Positions 15,935 through 24,625 of a stretch of 64,000 nt of DNA are shown one piece after another. Source of the DNA: Clostridia bacterium (lineage in GTDB: Bacteria > Bacillota > Clostridia > Lachnospirales > JAOARL01); NCBI GenBank assembly GCA_025210555.1, contig JAOARL010000008.1:109024-173023 (forward strand). Reading direction: 5' to 3'. A model generated the notes under the pieces. It made no database searches, had not been told where the DNA came from, and saw nothing but the letters and a program-made list of their open reading frames with translations. Within the stretch, counting starts at the first letter, position 1. Every line of letters begins with the position of its first letter. The position numbers and the translations under genes were made by a program.

Positions 15935-15963
15935 AATGACAGTGGTTTTATACCACTGTCATT
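15935..15963 (-). terminator. Terminator of AbiTii cassette
   Basis: AATGACAGTGG and CCACTGTCATT, an 11-bp perfect stem with a 7-base loop. It overlaps the AbiTii stop codon and is followed by TTTTTC on the minus strand. Confidence 0.85.
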
Positions 15964-16433
15964 AAAATATCCTTTTCTTCTAAATCTTCCACCCAGCTAA
16001 GGAACTTACTTCTAATGTGTTTTAAGCTCTTCTCAACCTCATCTTTTTCAACTAAAATAACCCCATTTTTTAGCTGTCTTTCAAGTCTTGGACATTTAAG
16101 CACCATAAACTTATCAGGTTTTAAATAAACAAATTCCTCTAATTCTTTAACTGATAATGGTACTGATTTACATACCTTTAACTCTCTGTCACTAATATTT
16201 ACCGGAACATAGCCTTTGTGAAAATCGAAAATATGTATTTTCCCATTCAATTTTCTATACTCTGGAACGTCACTAATTGAACCATAACCCCTAAGCTCAC
16301 TCTTGATCCAATTTAGTGCACTCACATCGTTCATCCTTTGTGCAACAATATAGCCCTCTCTTAGCACCTCTGATATTCTAGTACTATTGTTTTTGACCTC
16401 TTTCTTTAATCTTAAAGTAAATGATGATCCCAT
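15948..16433 (-). CDS. AbiTii domain protein
   Basis: 161 residues. The first 100 match the AbiTii domain (PF18864 type) named from the lactococcal abortive infection protein AbiT: helix ISEVLREGYIVAQRM, then LNWIKSELRGYG, then VPEYRKLNGKIHI and a beta-rich stretch. The rest (about 105-161) is helical with no recognisable effector domain, so any effector activity must lie elsewhere. AGGGGAGG precedes the ATG. It follows a small multi-span membrane protein on the same transcript, behind a consensus promoter and before a strong terminator. A two-gene defence unit is inferred. Confidence 0.65.
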   Translation of the reverse strand: MGSSFTLRLKKEVKNNSTRISEVLREGYIVAQRMNDVSALNWIKSELRGYGSISDVPEYRKLNGKIHIFDFHKGYVPVNISDRELKVCKSVPLSVKELEEFVYLKPDKFMVLKCPRLERQLKNGVILVEKDEVEKSLKHIRSKFLSWVEDLEEKDILMTVV

Positions 16434-16491
16434 ATATACGCCTCCCCTTAAATAAGATTTGCCTTTTGGTTCAAAAACATCAGCTTTTTTC

Positions 16492-16842
16492 TTACACTAG
16501 ACTTTTTATAGCTACAACTGCTCCAGCAACCATATTCATTTTTCCTACTATTGCAAAAAATGCAATGTTAGGTATTATACATACAAGTTGCTCTCTGTTA
16601 ATCTTTTCATCATAGATATAAGTTAATATTGGTACTACTGCCAAGATTGTACCTATTAAAAACAATAACCCTGATGCAAATAGTAAAAATTTCGATAAAA
16701 AAATGGGACTATGATGAATTGTTGCAAGCACAACAAAACTACATACTCCCAATAGATATGCGAATTTACTATAGCTTATTATTTGTCTTAAAAATTTTAT
16801 TTCTCTCTCAACTGGAACTCTGTTCATTATCTTCTTTTCCAT
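16492..16842 (-). CDS. Small multi-span membrane protein paired with AbiTii
   Basis: 116 residues. A basic cytoplasmic N-terminus (about 1-25) is followed by three or four hydrophobic spans (about 27-44, 48-77 possibly two, 86-112). No family recognised. AGGGGGAG lies before the ATG at 16842. First gene of a two-gene unit with the AbiTii protein, 58 bases apart, and driven by a near-perfect promoter. If the pair is defensive, this would be the membrane-acting component; that is inference from arrangement only. Confidence 0.7.
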   Translation of the reverse strand: MEKKIMNRVPVEREIKFLRQIISYSKFAYLLGVCSFVVLATIHHSPIFLSKFLLFASGLLFLIGTILAVVPILTYIYDEKINREQLVCIIPNIAFFAIVGKMNMVAGAVVAIKSLV

Positions 16843-16873
16843 TTGATCTCCCCCTTTAAAATTTTCTAATCAT

Positions 16874-16902
16874 ATTATATGGTGTATCCGCTTAAAAGTC
16901 AA
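16874..16902 (-). promoter_or_regulatory. Promoter of membrane protein/AbiTii cassette
   Basis: Minus strand TTGACT (16897-16902), 17 bases, TATAAT (16874-16879). The -35 overlaps the last codons of the gene upstream, so the cassette has its own strong promoter. Confidence 0.75.
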
Positions 16903-17308
16903 TACTTTTTTTGAAATTTTCTGAATATTCAAGAATATTGTATGTTTCCTCAAATACATTTTCTTTACAAATGGCGTGACTCCTTGAATTGTAGCTAATC
17001 AAGTAGTCACCTTTCTCGCCTCTTAATATTCCATTTTCACCCTCTATTTCGGTGTATTCTTCTAATTTTTTAGCTCTTATAACTTTATATTTAGGTTTGC
17101 ATACAAGCATATCTCCTATTTTATACTCGTCATAATTTTTTTCAAAATAATCCGAGCTACATGCATATAAATGACCTTCTATGTCAACAATAAGGTGATA
17201 ACCCTTCTTGTAATGTAAAATACCTTCTGTAGTTTCAACATCCGCGTCATCTTCAAGAACGCGTTCTACAAAAAAATTGTCTTTTTTATAATAATATTCG
17301 TAATCCAT
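16892..17308 (-). CDS. PGDYG-like repeat protein downstream of ftsY
   Basis: 138 residues, soluble, acidic. Two tandem copies of a roughly 45-residue unit are visible: TTEGILHYKKGYHLIVDIEGH...YFEKNY and GENGILRGEKGDYLISYNSRSH...VFEETY. This resembles the PGDYG protein motif (T-x-x-G, GDY-hydrophobic, closing F-x-x-x-Y), here duplicated. Function unknown. It starts nine bases after ftsY with GGAG before the ATG, so it is the last gene of the smc-ftsY transcript. Confidence 0.7.
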   Translation of the reverse strand: MDYEYYYKKDNFFVERVLEDDADVETTEGILHYKKGYHLIVDIEGHLYACSSDYFEKNYDEYKIGDMLVCKPKYKVIRAKKLEEYTEIEGENGILRGEKGDYLISYNSRSHAICKENVFEETYNILEYSENFKKSIDF

Positions 17309-17317
17309 AATTACTCC

Positions 17318-18340
17318 TTAATTAAATAATGCTCTTGCAAATTCATTAGAATCAAATTTTTCTAAATCATTAATTCCTTCTCCAACACCTATATATTCAA
17401 TAGGAATATTAAACTCTGAACTTATTCCAATAACAACTCCACCTTTAGCTGTACCATCTAGCTTAGTTAATACTATACCTGTTATATCTGTAACCTCACT
17501 AAATAATTTAACTTGAGATATTGCATTTTGACCTGTAGTTGCATCTAATACTAAAAATACTTCCTTTTCTGCTTCTGGATATTCATTATCAATAACTTTT
17601 GATATTTTTTTAAGTTCTTCCATAAGATTTTTCTTATTATGAAGTCTTCCTGCTGTGTCACATATTAAAACATCTACATCTTTTGATTTAGCTGATTTGA
17701 TAGCATCATATATAACAGCTGATGGATCTACTCCTTCACCTTGAGATATAACTGGAACATCTGATCTGTCTCCCCATACCTTTAACTGCTCTACTGCTGC
17801 TGCTCTAAATGTATCAGCTGCTGCCAGCATAACTCTCTTCTTATCTTTTCTTAAATTATGAGCAAGCTTTCCTATTGTAGTTGTCTTACCAACACCATTT
17901 ACACCTATAACTAATAATACTTTCTTTTTATCAAAACTTACTCTTTCCTTCTGAATATTAATCATAGCTTTTAATTTTTCAATTAACATTTGTCTTAACT
18001 GCTCTACATCTTCAATGCTTTTTCCTTTTGATTCATCTCTTAGTTCTTCAATAAGTTCCATTGTTACATTTACACCGATATCTGCTGATATAAGAGCTTC
18101 TTCAAGTTCCTCAAACAGTTCTTCATCAACCTTACTAAACATTGAAAATACATTATTAATTTCACCAAATACATTTTCTTTTGTCTTAGTAAGTCCTTTT
18201 ACTAATTTTGCAAATATATTATCTTTTACTTCGATTATTTCTTCTGATTCCTCTTCTTCAGTTTCTTCTATAGTGTCATTTATATTTACTACTTCTAATT
18301 CTCTATTTTCTTCTTTATCTTTTTTAAATATATTAAACAT
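17318..18340 (-). CDS. ftsY: Signal recognition particle receptor FtsY
   Basis: 340 residues. A short acidic A region (about 10-40) is followed by the helical N domain (about 42-130) and SRP-GTPase G domain. The P-loop is GVNGVGKTTT (146-155), then DTFRAAAVEQL, DTAGR, the TKLDGTAKGG guanine-specificity loop and the IGVGEGINDLEKF end. It docks SRP-ribosome complexes at the membrane. It starts nine bases after smc. The partner genes ylxM and ffh, normally next door in Firmicutes, are absent from the window. Confidence 0.97.
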   Translation of the reverse strand: MFNIFKKDKEENRELEVVNINDTIEETEEEESEEIIEVKDNIFAKLVKGLTKTKENVFGEINNVFSMFSKVDEELFEELEEALISADIGVNVTMELIEELRDESKGKSIEDVEQLRQMLIEKLKAMINIQKERVSFDKKKVLLVIGVNGVGKTTTIGKLAHNLRKDKKRVMLAAADTFRAAAVEQLKVWGDRSDVPVISQGEGVDPSAVIYDAIKSAKSKDVDVLICDTAGRLHNKKNLMEELKKISKVIDNEYPEAEKEVFLVLDATTGQNAISQVKLFSEVTDITGIVLTKLDGTAKGGVVIGISSEFNIPIEYIGVGEGINDLEKFDSNEFARALFN

Positions 18341-18349
18341 TTTTGTCTC

Positions 18350-21300
18350 CTATCCTATGTGCTTGTCTATTTCTTCAAAGTTTACAGATATCATCTTAGA
18401 TACCCCTTGTTCCTCCATAGTAACTCCATATAAGGCATTAGCCGCCTCCATAGTACCTTTTCTATGAGTTATGGTGATAAACTGTGTCTTCTCTGAAAAT
18501 TCGTTTAAATAGCTTGCATATCTATCTACATTTGCATCATCAAGTGCAGCTTCAATTTCATCAAGTATGCAAAATGGTGATGGCTTCATCTTAAGTATTG
18601 CAAAAAGCAATGATATTGCTGTTAATGCTTTCTCTCCACCAGATAAAAGCATCATATTCTGTAGCTTCTTTCCTGGTGGTTGAGCTACTATATCTACTCC
18701 AGAATTTAGCACATCATCCTCGTTTTCAAGTACAATTTCAGCTTTACCTCCACCAAATAAATCTTTAAACGTTGATTTAAAGTTTTCTTTAATTACTTTA
18801 AGATTAGTTTCAAATTGTTCTTGCATAGAATCATCTAATTCTTTTATAACTTTTCTAAGCTTCTTTTCTGCTTCAACAATATCATCTCTTTGTACTTTTA
18901 GGAATTCGTATCTCTCACTAACTTTTTCATATTCTTCTATAGAATCTAAATTTACATTTCCTAAAGTTCTTATCTTACCTTTAAGTTTAGTAACTATATC
19001 TTTTATTTCAGATTCACTTCCTAAATCCGATTTAAGCTCTCTTGCCTCTGTAATAGTCATTTCATACTCTTCCCACATTTTATCATATGTAGTTTCAATA
19101 TTTTCTTCTATTTTTTCAAGCTTAGCTCTAATTTTAATCTTATCTTCATTGATCTTAATTAAATCAGCTACTTTTCCTTCAAGACTTGTATTTGCCTCAT
19201 GTATACTATCAACTAACTCTTTTTTACTTTCTTCTGCTTCTAGTATAAATGCTTTAAAATCTACTAATTTTTTATCTAACTCTACTAGCTCATTTTTAAG
19301 CATTTTAATTAACTCAATATTCTCTTCTGTGCTTTGTCCAAAAGATTTTATAGTAACCTCATTTTCCTGTTTTTTTCTATTTGTATATTTAACCTCTTCA
19401 GATATTCTATTATATTCTGATTCTACTGATTTAAAATACTCTCTTCTTTCACTTATAAGCACCTTTAAATTAGTAAGCTTCTCTATTAATCTATCCTTTT
19501 CTATCTTTTGCTCGCTAGTATCAAGTTGGTGATTACTTACACCTTCTTTTATTAACTCTATTTCATCTTCTGATTTTAATAATTCAACTTCATGCTTTTT
19601 ACTGCTTTCATCAAAAGTTGAAATCTGCATGTTAAGTTGCTTAATCTCAAACTTATAGAAATCTTCTCTTTCTTCTAACTCACTTATTGTATTCCCATAA
19701 TTATTAAGCTCATTCTTCTTTTCAATAATACTTATTTTAAGTTCTTCAATATCTAATTCTCTATCTTCAGCTAACTTAATATTAGAAACTTTAACCTTTT
19801 CCATAGCTATAGTTTCTTTTTCTAAGCTTTCTACCTTTGCTGTAACTTCTAATATATTTTTCTCTAACTCTTTTATTTCTCTATCTCTACCGAATATATT
19901 AGTTCTTTTCTTGTTACTAGCTCCACCTGTCATAGATCCACCTGGATTTATAACGTCTCCTTCAAGTGTAACTATTCTATATTTGTTTCCTAATTCTTTA
20001 GCAATCTTTATTCCGCTATTCATATCTGTACATATAATAATTCTTCCTAGAGCATTCTCTAATATATTTCTATATCTTTCATCAAATGATATTAATTCTG
20101 ATGCTATCCCTTTGAAGCCTTCTGTTTTCACCTGTACTTCTGCTTTTCTTCCCTTGATTATATTAAGTGGTAAAAAAGTAGCTCTTCCAAGTTTGTTTTG
20201 TTTTAAATGCTCAATTGCACTCTTTGCATTTTGTTCATCTTTTACAATAACATTTTGCATAGCAGCACCAAGTGCTATCTCTATTGCTGTCTCATATTCC
20301 TTCTTAACTGTTATAACATCTGCAACTGTTCCTTCTAAGTTAAACTTTTTAACTAATTCTGCTTTAAGTATATTTTTAACACTGTAATTAAATCCTTCAT
20401 GATTATTTTTCATGTCTTTAAGAAGATTAAGTTTAGAAAGCATACCATGCTTTTCCTTAAGATTTTTGTTAATATCTTCTTTATTGTTTATTATTTTTTC
20501 GTTTTCTTCTTTAATCTTATTCTTTAAATTTGAATTGTCATTTACTAGCTTATCATACTTATCTTTGAGTAATATTGATTCCTCTTGACATTTTTCATAT
20601 ATTTTTTTGTTATCCTGCAACCTATCTTCATAACTATTCATTTCTTCTTCATAATTCTTTAATCTTTCAACAGCTGTTTCCTTTTGAACTTTTGTTCTTT
20701 CCATATCTGTTTTGATTTTAGATATAAGATTAAGCTTATCAATAATGTCACCTTTCATACTTTCAACAGCAATTTCTTTATTATTAAGTGCTTCATCTAT
20801 ATCTATAAAAGTTTTTTCTTTTTCTTCAAGCTCAAGTTCTTTAATATTAATTTCACTACTTAGTTCATCTATCTGCTTTTTTATTTCTACAAGCTTATTT
20901 TCATTTGAATTTATATTACTGTCATATTCTTCAATTTCTTTTTTAAGCCTTAAAACGTCAATATCTATATGGCTATTTTTTTCTTCTAAGATACTTATCT
21001 CGCTTTTTTTAGATTCAAACTCTGTTATAGCTTTTGAATTTTCTTCTCTTTCTTCTCTTATTTTTATATCTATACTTTCATTCTCTTCACTTAACTTTAA
21101 AACTTTATCTTTAAGCTTTTGCGTTTCTTCTTCATTATTTTGTATTTTATCAAGTATCCTTTGCTCTTCTGTTTCATACTTTTCTTTATCTGAAGCATAT
21201 TTTTCTAAACTGTTTAAGAACAAATTAACTTCATAGTCTTTTAATTCTTTTTTGTATTCTACGTATTTTTTAGCTTTTTCTGATTGCACTTTAAGTGGCC

Positions 21301-21907
21301 CAACTTGCTTCTCAAGTTCGGTAATAATATCTTCTACTCTTGTTAGGTTTGTAGTTTCATCTGAAAGTTTCTTTTCAGCTTCATTCTTTCTACTCTTATA
21401 CTTAGTTATACCTGTAGCCTCATCAAATAGGTGTCTTCTATCTTTAGGTTTTGAACTTATAATTTCATCTATCTTTCCTTGACCTATTATAGAGTATCCT
21501 TCTTTTCCTACTCCTGTATCCATGAATAGTTCATGAATATCTTTAAGTCTGCATGAGGTATTATTAATCTGATATTCGCTCTCTCCACTTCTATATACTC
21601 TTCTAGTTATTTTAACTTCTGATATATCAAGAGGTATTTTACCTTCTTCATTATCTATAAACAAAGATACACTAGCTGCTCCCATTGGCTTTCTGTTCTG
21701 TGTTCCCGCAAATATTACTTCCTGCATATTAGAGCTTCTAAGTGATTTAGCACTCTGCTCTCCAAGTACCCATCTTACTGCATCTGATATATTACTTTTT
21801 CCACTTCCATTTGGACCAACTACTGCTGTAATTCCTAACCCAAAATCAAGTTTCATTTTATCTGCAAATGATTTAAATCCACTAACTTCTATACGTTTTA
21901 AATACAT
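18350..21907 (-). CDS. smc: Chromosome segregation protein SMC
   Basis: About 1185 residues, full length. The N-terminal head has Walker A GPNGSGKSN with VRWVLGEQSAKSLR after it. A coiled coil (about 165-495) and hinge (about 505-660, including TVADVITV and GRATFLPLN) follow, then the returning coil (about 665-1010). The C-terminal head has signature LLSGGEKALTA and Walker B FCILDEIEAALDDANV. With ScpAB it loads at parS sites and aligns chromosome arms. The ATG at 21907 (MYLKRIEVSGFKSF) is nine bases after AAGGAG; an earlier in-frame GTG at 21937 has no RBS. Promoter at 21946-21974. Confidence 0.97.
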   Translation of the reverse strand: MYLKRIEVSGFKSFADKMKLDFGLGITAVVGPNGSGKSNISDAVRWVLGEQSAKSLRSSNMQEVIFAGTQNRKPMGAASVSLFIDNEEGKIPLDISEVKITRRVYRSGESEYQINNTSCRLKDIHELFMDTGVGKEGYSIIGQGKIDEIISSKPKDRRHLFDEATGITKYKSRKNEAEKKLSDETTNLTRVEDIITELEKQVGPLKVQSEKAKKYVEYKKELKDYEVNLFLNSLEKYASDKEKYETEEQRILDKIQNNEEETQKLKDKVLKLSEENESIDIKIREEREENSKAITEFESKKSEISILEEKNSHIDIDVLRLKKEIEEYDSNINSNENKLVEIKKQIDELSSEINIKELELEEKEKTFIDIDEALNNKEIAVESMKGDIIDKLNLISKIKTDMERTKVQKETAVERLKNYEEEMNSYEDRLQDNKKIYEKCQEESILLKDKYDKLVNDNSNLKNKIKEENEKIINNKEDINKNLKEKHGMLSKLNLLKDMKNNHEGFNYSVKNILKAELVKKFNLEGTVADVITVKKEYETAIEIALGAAMQNVIVKDEQNAKSAIEHLKQNKLGRATFLPLNIIKGRKAEVQVKTEGFKGIASELISFDERYRNILENALGRIIICTDMNSGIKIAKELGNKYRIVTLEGDVINPGGSMTGGASNKKRTNIFGRDREIKELEKNILEVTAKVESLEKETIAMEKVKVSNIKLAEDRELDIEELKISIIEKKNELNNYGNTISELEEREDFYKFEIKQLNMQISTFDESSKKHEVELLKSEDEIELIKEGVSNHQLDTSEQKIEKDRLIEKLTNLKVLISERREYFKSVESEYNRISEEVKYTNRKKQENEVTIKSFGQSTEENIELIKMLKNELVELDKKLVDFKAFILEAEESKKELVDSIHEANTSLEGKVADLIKINEDKIKIRAKLEKIEENIETTYDKMWEEYEMTITEARELKSDLGSESEIKDIVTKLKGKIRTLGNVNLDSIEEYEKVSERYEFLKVQRDDIVEAEKKLRKVIKELDDSMQEQFETNLKVIKENFKSTFKDLFGGGKAEIVLENEDDVLNSGVDIVAQPPGKKLQNMMLLSGGEKALTAISLLFAILKMKPSPFCILDEIEAALDDANVDRYASYLNEFSEKTQFITITHRKGTMEAANALYGVTMEEQGVSKMISVNFEEIDKHIG

Positions 21908-21945
21908 AAAATAATGCTCCTTTTTTCTTTTATCCACTATATATT

Positions 21946-21974
21946 ATTTTACCGTTAAATCCCCTAAAAGACAA
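21946..21974 (-). promoter_or_regulatory. smc promoter
   Basis: Minus strand TTGTCT (21969-21974), 17 bases, TAAAAT (21946-21951), placed right after the rnc terminator. Confidence 0.5.
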
Positions 21975-21976
21975 CA

Positions 21977-22001
21977 AAAAAGCAGCTATTAGCCACTTTT
22001 T
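21977..22001 (-). terminator. rnc terminator
   Basis: AAAAAGTGGC-TAATA-GCTGCTTTTTT on the minus strand: a 10-bp stem with two G-U pairs and a T-run, overlapping the rnc stop codon. Confidence 0.65.
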
Positions 22002-22671
22002 AAAAATTATTCTTTTCAATTGCATATTTAGCTGCATTTTGCTCAGCCTCTTTTTTGCTTTTTCCTTTTCCTTTTCCTAAAACTTCTCCTCCATAAACTA
22101 TATTTATGAAAAATGTTTTATCATGATCTGGGCCTTCCTCTTTGTATAACTCATACACAACATCTTTATCTTCTAGCTTTTGAAGATATTCTTGTAAATA
22201 AGTTTTATAATCCACATATATTTTATTTTCTTTGTTGTTTTTAAGATATTTCTTTATTATAGCAAGAAATACTCTTTCAGCTTCATAATAGTTGCTATCT
22301 AAGTATACAGCGCCTATTACAGCCTCAAATGTATCTGCTAAAATTGAATCTCTCTCATATCCTTTGTTTTGTATTTCTCCTCTACCAAGAAAAATAAACT
22401 TACCCAAATTTATTTTTCTTGCCATAGCAGCTAAAGACGACTCACATACAATACTAGCTCTAAGTTTTGTAAGTTCACCTTCTTTTAATGTTGGGTTCTT
22501 CTTATATATATAATTACTTACCATAAGTTCTAATACAGCATCTCCTAGATACTCTATTCTTTCATTACTTTCGATATTTCTTTCATGAGCATATGAGCTA
22601 TGTGTTAATGATATATTTAATATTTCTTCATCCTTAAAACTATAACTAAGCTCGTTTTCAAGTTCTTTCAC
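22000..22671 (-). CDS. rnc: Ribonuclease III
   Basis: About 223 residues. The RNase III catalytic domain (about 1-145) carries signature NERIEYLGDAVLEL with the catalytic Glu/Asp pair, and DTFEAVIGAVYLD. The double-stranded RNA-binding domain (about 155-220) ends KGKSKKEAEQNAAKYA. It processes rRNA precursors and cleaves structured RNAs. I prefer the GTG at 22671, nine bases after AGAGGGG; the GTG at 22680 abuts the RBS. In many Firmicutes acpP lies between plsX and rnc; here it does not. Confidence 0.96.
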   Translation of the reverse strand: MKELENELSYSFKDEEILNISLTHSSYAHERNIESNERIEYLGDAVLELMVSNYIYKKNPTLKEGELTKLRASIVCESSLAAMARKINLGKFIFLGRGEIQNKGYERDSILADTFEAVIGAVYLDSNYYEAERVFLAIIKKYLKNNKENKIYVDYKTYLQEYLQKLEDKDVVYELYKEEGPDHDKTFFINIVYGGEVLGKGKGKSKKEAEQNAAKYAIEKNNF

Positions 22672-22717
22672 TTTACGCACCCCCTCTTATTAAATTTTAT
22701 ATCATATATAATAAAAA

Positions 22718-22736
22718 GGCAATTTTATAAATTGCC
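22718..22736 (-). terminator. plsX terminator
   Basis: GGCAATTT-TAT-AAATTGCC, an 8-bp stem followed on the minus strand by TTTTTAT; it touches the plsX stop codon. Confidence 0.75.
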
Positions 22737-23746
22737 TACTTGAACTTCTTCTCTAATTTACTAGTTACATCTGCTTTTACAAAGTTAACACCTTGTCTTA
22801 TTGTGCTTTCAAATGCCTTTGCATCTGCTGAACCATGAGTCTTAACAACTAATCCTCTAAGTCCTAAAAGCGGTGCTCCTCCGTATTCAGTATAATCCAT
22901 TTTACTCTTAAGTGTAGGCACTAATGATTTCATTAAACTAGCCCCTAACTTAGTTTTAAATCCTGAATTAAGTATCTCTTCTTTAATAGTTGCAAACATA
23001 CTCTTTGCAAACCCTTCAGTATATTTAAGAAGTACATTCCCAACAAAAGCATCACAAACTAGAATATCAACTTTACCTTCTGGGATTTCTCTTGCTTCTA
23101 CATTACCTACAAAGTTTAACTCACTATCATCTAATAGTTTATAAGTTTCTTTAACAAGACTATTACCTTTTTCTACTTCTTCACCTATATTTATAAGTCC
23201 TACTCTTGGGTTATTAACTCCAAGCATTTCATCTAAATATACAGCTCCCATTTTTGCATATTGAAGAAGATATTGAGGTTTTGCATCAACATTTGCTCCT
23301 GCATCTATAAGAAGTGAAAAACCTTCTTTGTTTGGTATTAAAGCTCCAAGTGCTGGTCTATGAACACCCTTTATTCTTCCTACATAAAGAGTACTAGCAA
23401 CCATTAATGCTCCCGTATTACCTGCAGATATAAATACATCTGCCTTATTTTCATTTACAAGTTTTGTTCCTTCTACAATAGATGAATTTTGCTTATTCTT
23501 AACACCACTTACTGGTGATTCATTTGCTGCAATCATCTCCCTTGCATCAAATATATCTATTTTAGAAGTATCATACTTAAATTGTAATAACGCTGATTGA
23601 ATAAGCTCAGATTTACCAACAAAAATAATTCTAACCTTATCCTTATTAAATTCATCATTATTTATATAATTTATTGCTCCTTTAATAGCTTCAACTGGTG
23701 CGTTATCTCCACCCATAGCATCGATAGCAATTCTTATTTCACTCAT
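22736..23746 (-). CDS. plsX: Phosphate acyltransferase PlsX
   Basis: 336 residues, family length. It converts acyl-ACP to acyl-phosphate for PlsY. It opens with IAIDAMGGDNAP, the conserved nucleotide-fold start. ANESPVSGVKNKQNSSIV, FISAGNTGALM, the DAGANVDAKP segment and GAPLLGLRG near the end are all family marks. It lies after DUF177 and rpmF in the common Firmicute order. A hairpin follows rpmF, so plsX may depend on partial read-through. Confidence 0.96.
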   Translation of the reverse strand: MSEIRIAIDAMGGDNAPVEAIKGAINYINNDEFNKDKVRIIFVGKSELIQSALLQFKYDTSKIDIFDAREMIAANESPVSGVKNKQNSSIVEGTKLVNENKADVFISAGNTGALMVASTLYVGRIKGVHRPALGALIPNKEGFSLLIDAGANVDAKPQYLLQYAKMGAVYLDEMLGVNNPRVGLINIGEEVEKGNSLVKETYKLLDDSELNFVGNVEAREIPEGKVDILVCDAFVGNVLLKYTEGFAKSMFATIKEEILNSGFKTKLGASLMKSLVPTLKSKMDYTEYGGAPLLGLRGLVVKTHGSADAKAFESTIRQGVNFVKADVTSKLEKKFK

Positions 23747-23776
23747 TTACATACCCCTTTTCTTAGTAAACAAAAA

Positions 23777-23795
23777 GACAGCTATATAAGCTGTC
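23777..23795 (-). terminator. Hairpin between rpmF and plsX
   Basis: GACAGCT-(5)-AGCTGTC, a 7-bp stem then TTTTTG on the minus strand. No promoter is visible between it and plsX, so it may tune rather than stop transcription. Confidence 0.65.
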
Positions 23796-23802
23796 GTCAT
23801 GA

Positions 23803-23994
23803 TTAATTTTCTTCGTTATTAACTTTTTTACCTCTGTATGCTCCACAGCTCTTACATACTCTGTGAGCCATTTTGATTTCACCACATTCTGTACATGTAG
23901 TTAGACCTGGCATATTGTTAACCATTCTCTTAAACCATGTTGCTTTTCTTTTATCTCTTCTCGCTTTTGAGACTTTACGCTTTGGTACTGCCAT
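23803..23994 (-). CDS. rpmF: Ribosomal protein bL32
   Basis: 63 residues. It has the basic MAVPKRKVSKARRDKRK start and a zinc-binding pair CTECG...CKSCG, so this is the C+ (zinc) form. It is located in the 50S subunit. RBS AGGAGG. It directly follows DUF177, the conserved arrangement. Confidence 0.97.
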   Translation of the reverse strand: MAVPKRKVSKARRDKRKATWFKRMVNNMPGLTTCTECGEIKMAHRVCKSCGAYRGKKVNNEEN

Positions 23995-24011
23995 TTTTAC
24001 ACCTCCTAATA

Positions 24012-24512
24012 TTAATCAAATTTCAAATTTTTAAGTGATGCAAAAGCGGGATTAATCTTTTCCGTATTACATTCACAACTTTCATTATTTAAATTAGCTC
24101 CGCAACAATCACATAATCCCTTACAATCATTGTCGCAAAGAATCTTTGTAGGCAACTGCATTAGCATTGCTTCTCTAAGTATTGGTGATAAATCTACTTG
24201 TTTACCTTTTATATGTCTTATTTCTTCATCATCGACAGCTTCGGTTGAAGAAAATGCCTCTTCGACTAAAAACATATATTCATTTTCAATATTTTGTCCA
24301 CAACGATCACATTTTAAATCCACAGAAGCTTCTAGTTTTCCACTCATATATAAAATGCCTGAAACATTTTCTATAGTTCCTGAAAACTTAGCCGGTTTAT
24401 TAAAACATAATTCGCGTTGTCCATTAAAATTGTCAAAACATAATTCTTCTTCAAAATAGAAAGGTACTTCTTCACCTTTCGTCAAAAGAATCTTGCTTAT
24501 ATCAAGTATCAT
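24012..24512 (-). CDS. DUF177/YceD family protein
   Basis: About 166 residues of the DUF177 family (YceD in E. coli), almost always encoded before rpmF and linked to rRNA or L32 homeostasis. Two cysteine pairs are visible: CDRCGQNIE mid-protein and CDNDCKGLCDCCGANLNN near the C-terminus, suggesting zinc binding. The ATG at 24512 (MILDISKILL) follows GGGTGAT; an upstream in-frame ATG at 24530 has no RBS. A consensus promoter lies just upstream. Confidence 0.9.
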   Translation of the reverse strand: MILDISKILLTKGEEVPFYFEEELCFDNFNGQRELCFNKPAKFSGTIENVSGILYMSGKLEASVDLKCDRCGQNIENEYMFLVEEAFSSTEAVDDEEIRHIKGKQVDLSPILREAMLMQLPTKILCDNDCKGLCDCCGANLNNESCECNTEKINPAFASLKNLKFD

Positions 24513-24540
24513 ACATATCACCCATTTCAAACACTTTTAT

Positions 24541-24569
24541 ATTATACATATCAAAGCACCTTTTGTCAA
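24541..24569 (-). promoter_or_regulatory. DUF177-rpmF promoter
   Basis: Minus strand TTGACA (24564-24569), 17 bases, TATAAT (24541-24546): exact consensus, as expected for a ribosomal protein transcript. Confidence 0.85.
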
Positions 24570-24597
24570 TGATTTTAAATAGCTATTTTGTATATAA

Positions 24598-24619
24598 AAG
24601 CTACTCTTTCGAGTAGCTT
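24598..24619 (-). terminator. ackA terminator
   Basis: AAGCTACTC-TTTC-GAGTAGCTT, a 9-bp perfect stem with a T-rich minus-strand tail just after the ackA stop. Confidence 0.8.
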
Positions 24620-24625
24620 AACTTA

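Noticed and set aside
18015-21482. Several plus-strand open frames opposite smc and ftsY
   Set aside because: They are rich in Ser/Leu/Phe/Ile from reading Glu/Lys coiled-coil codons backwards, lack ribosome binding sites, and overlap proven genes.
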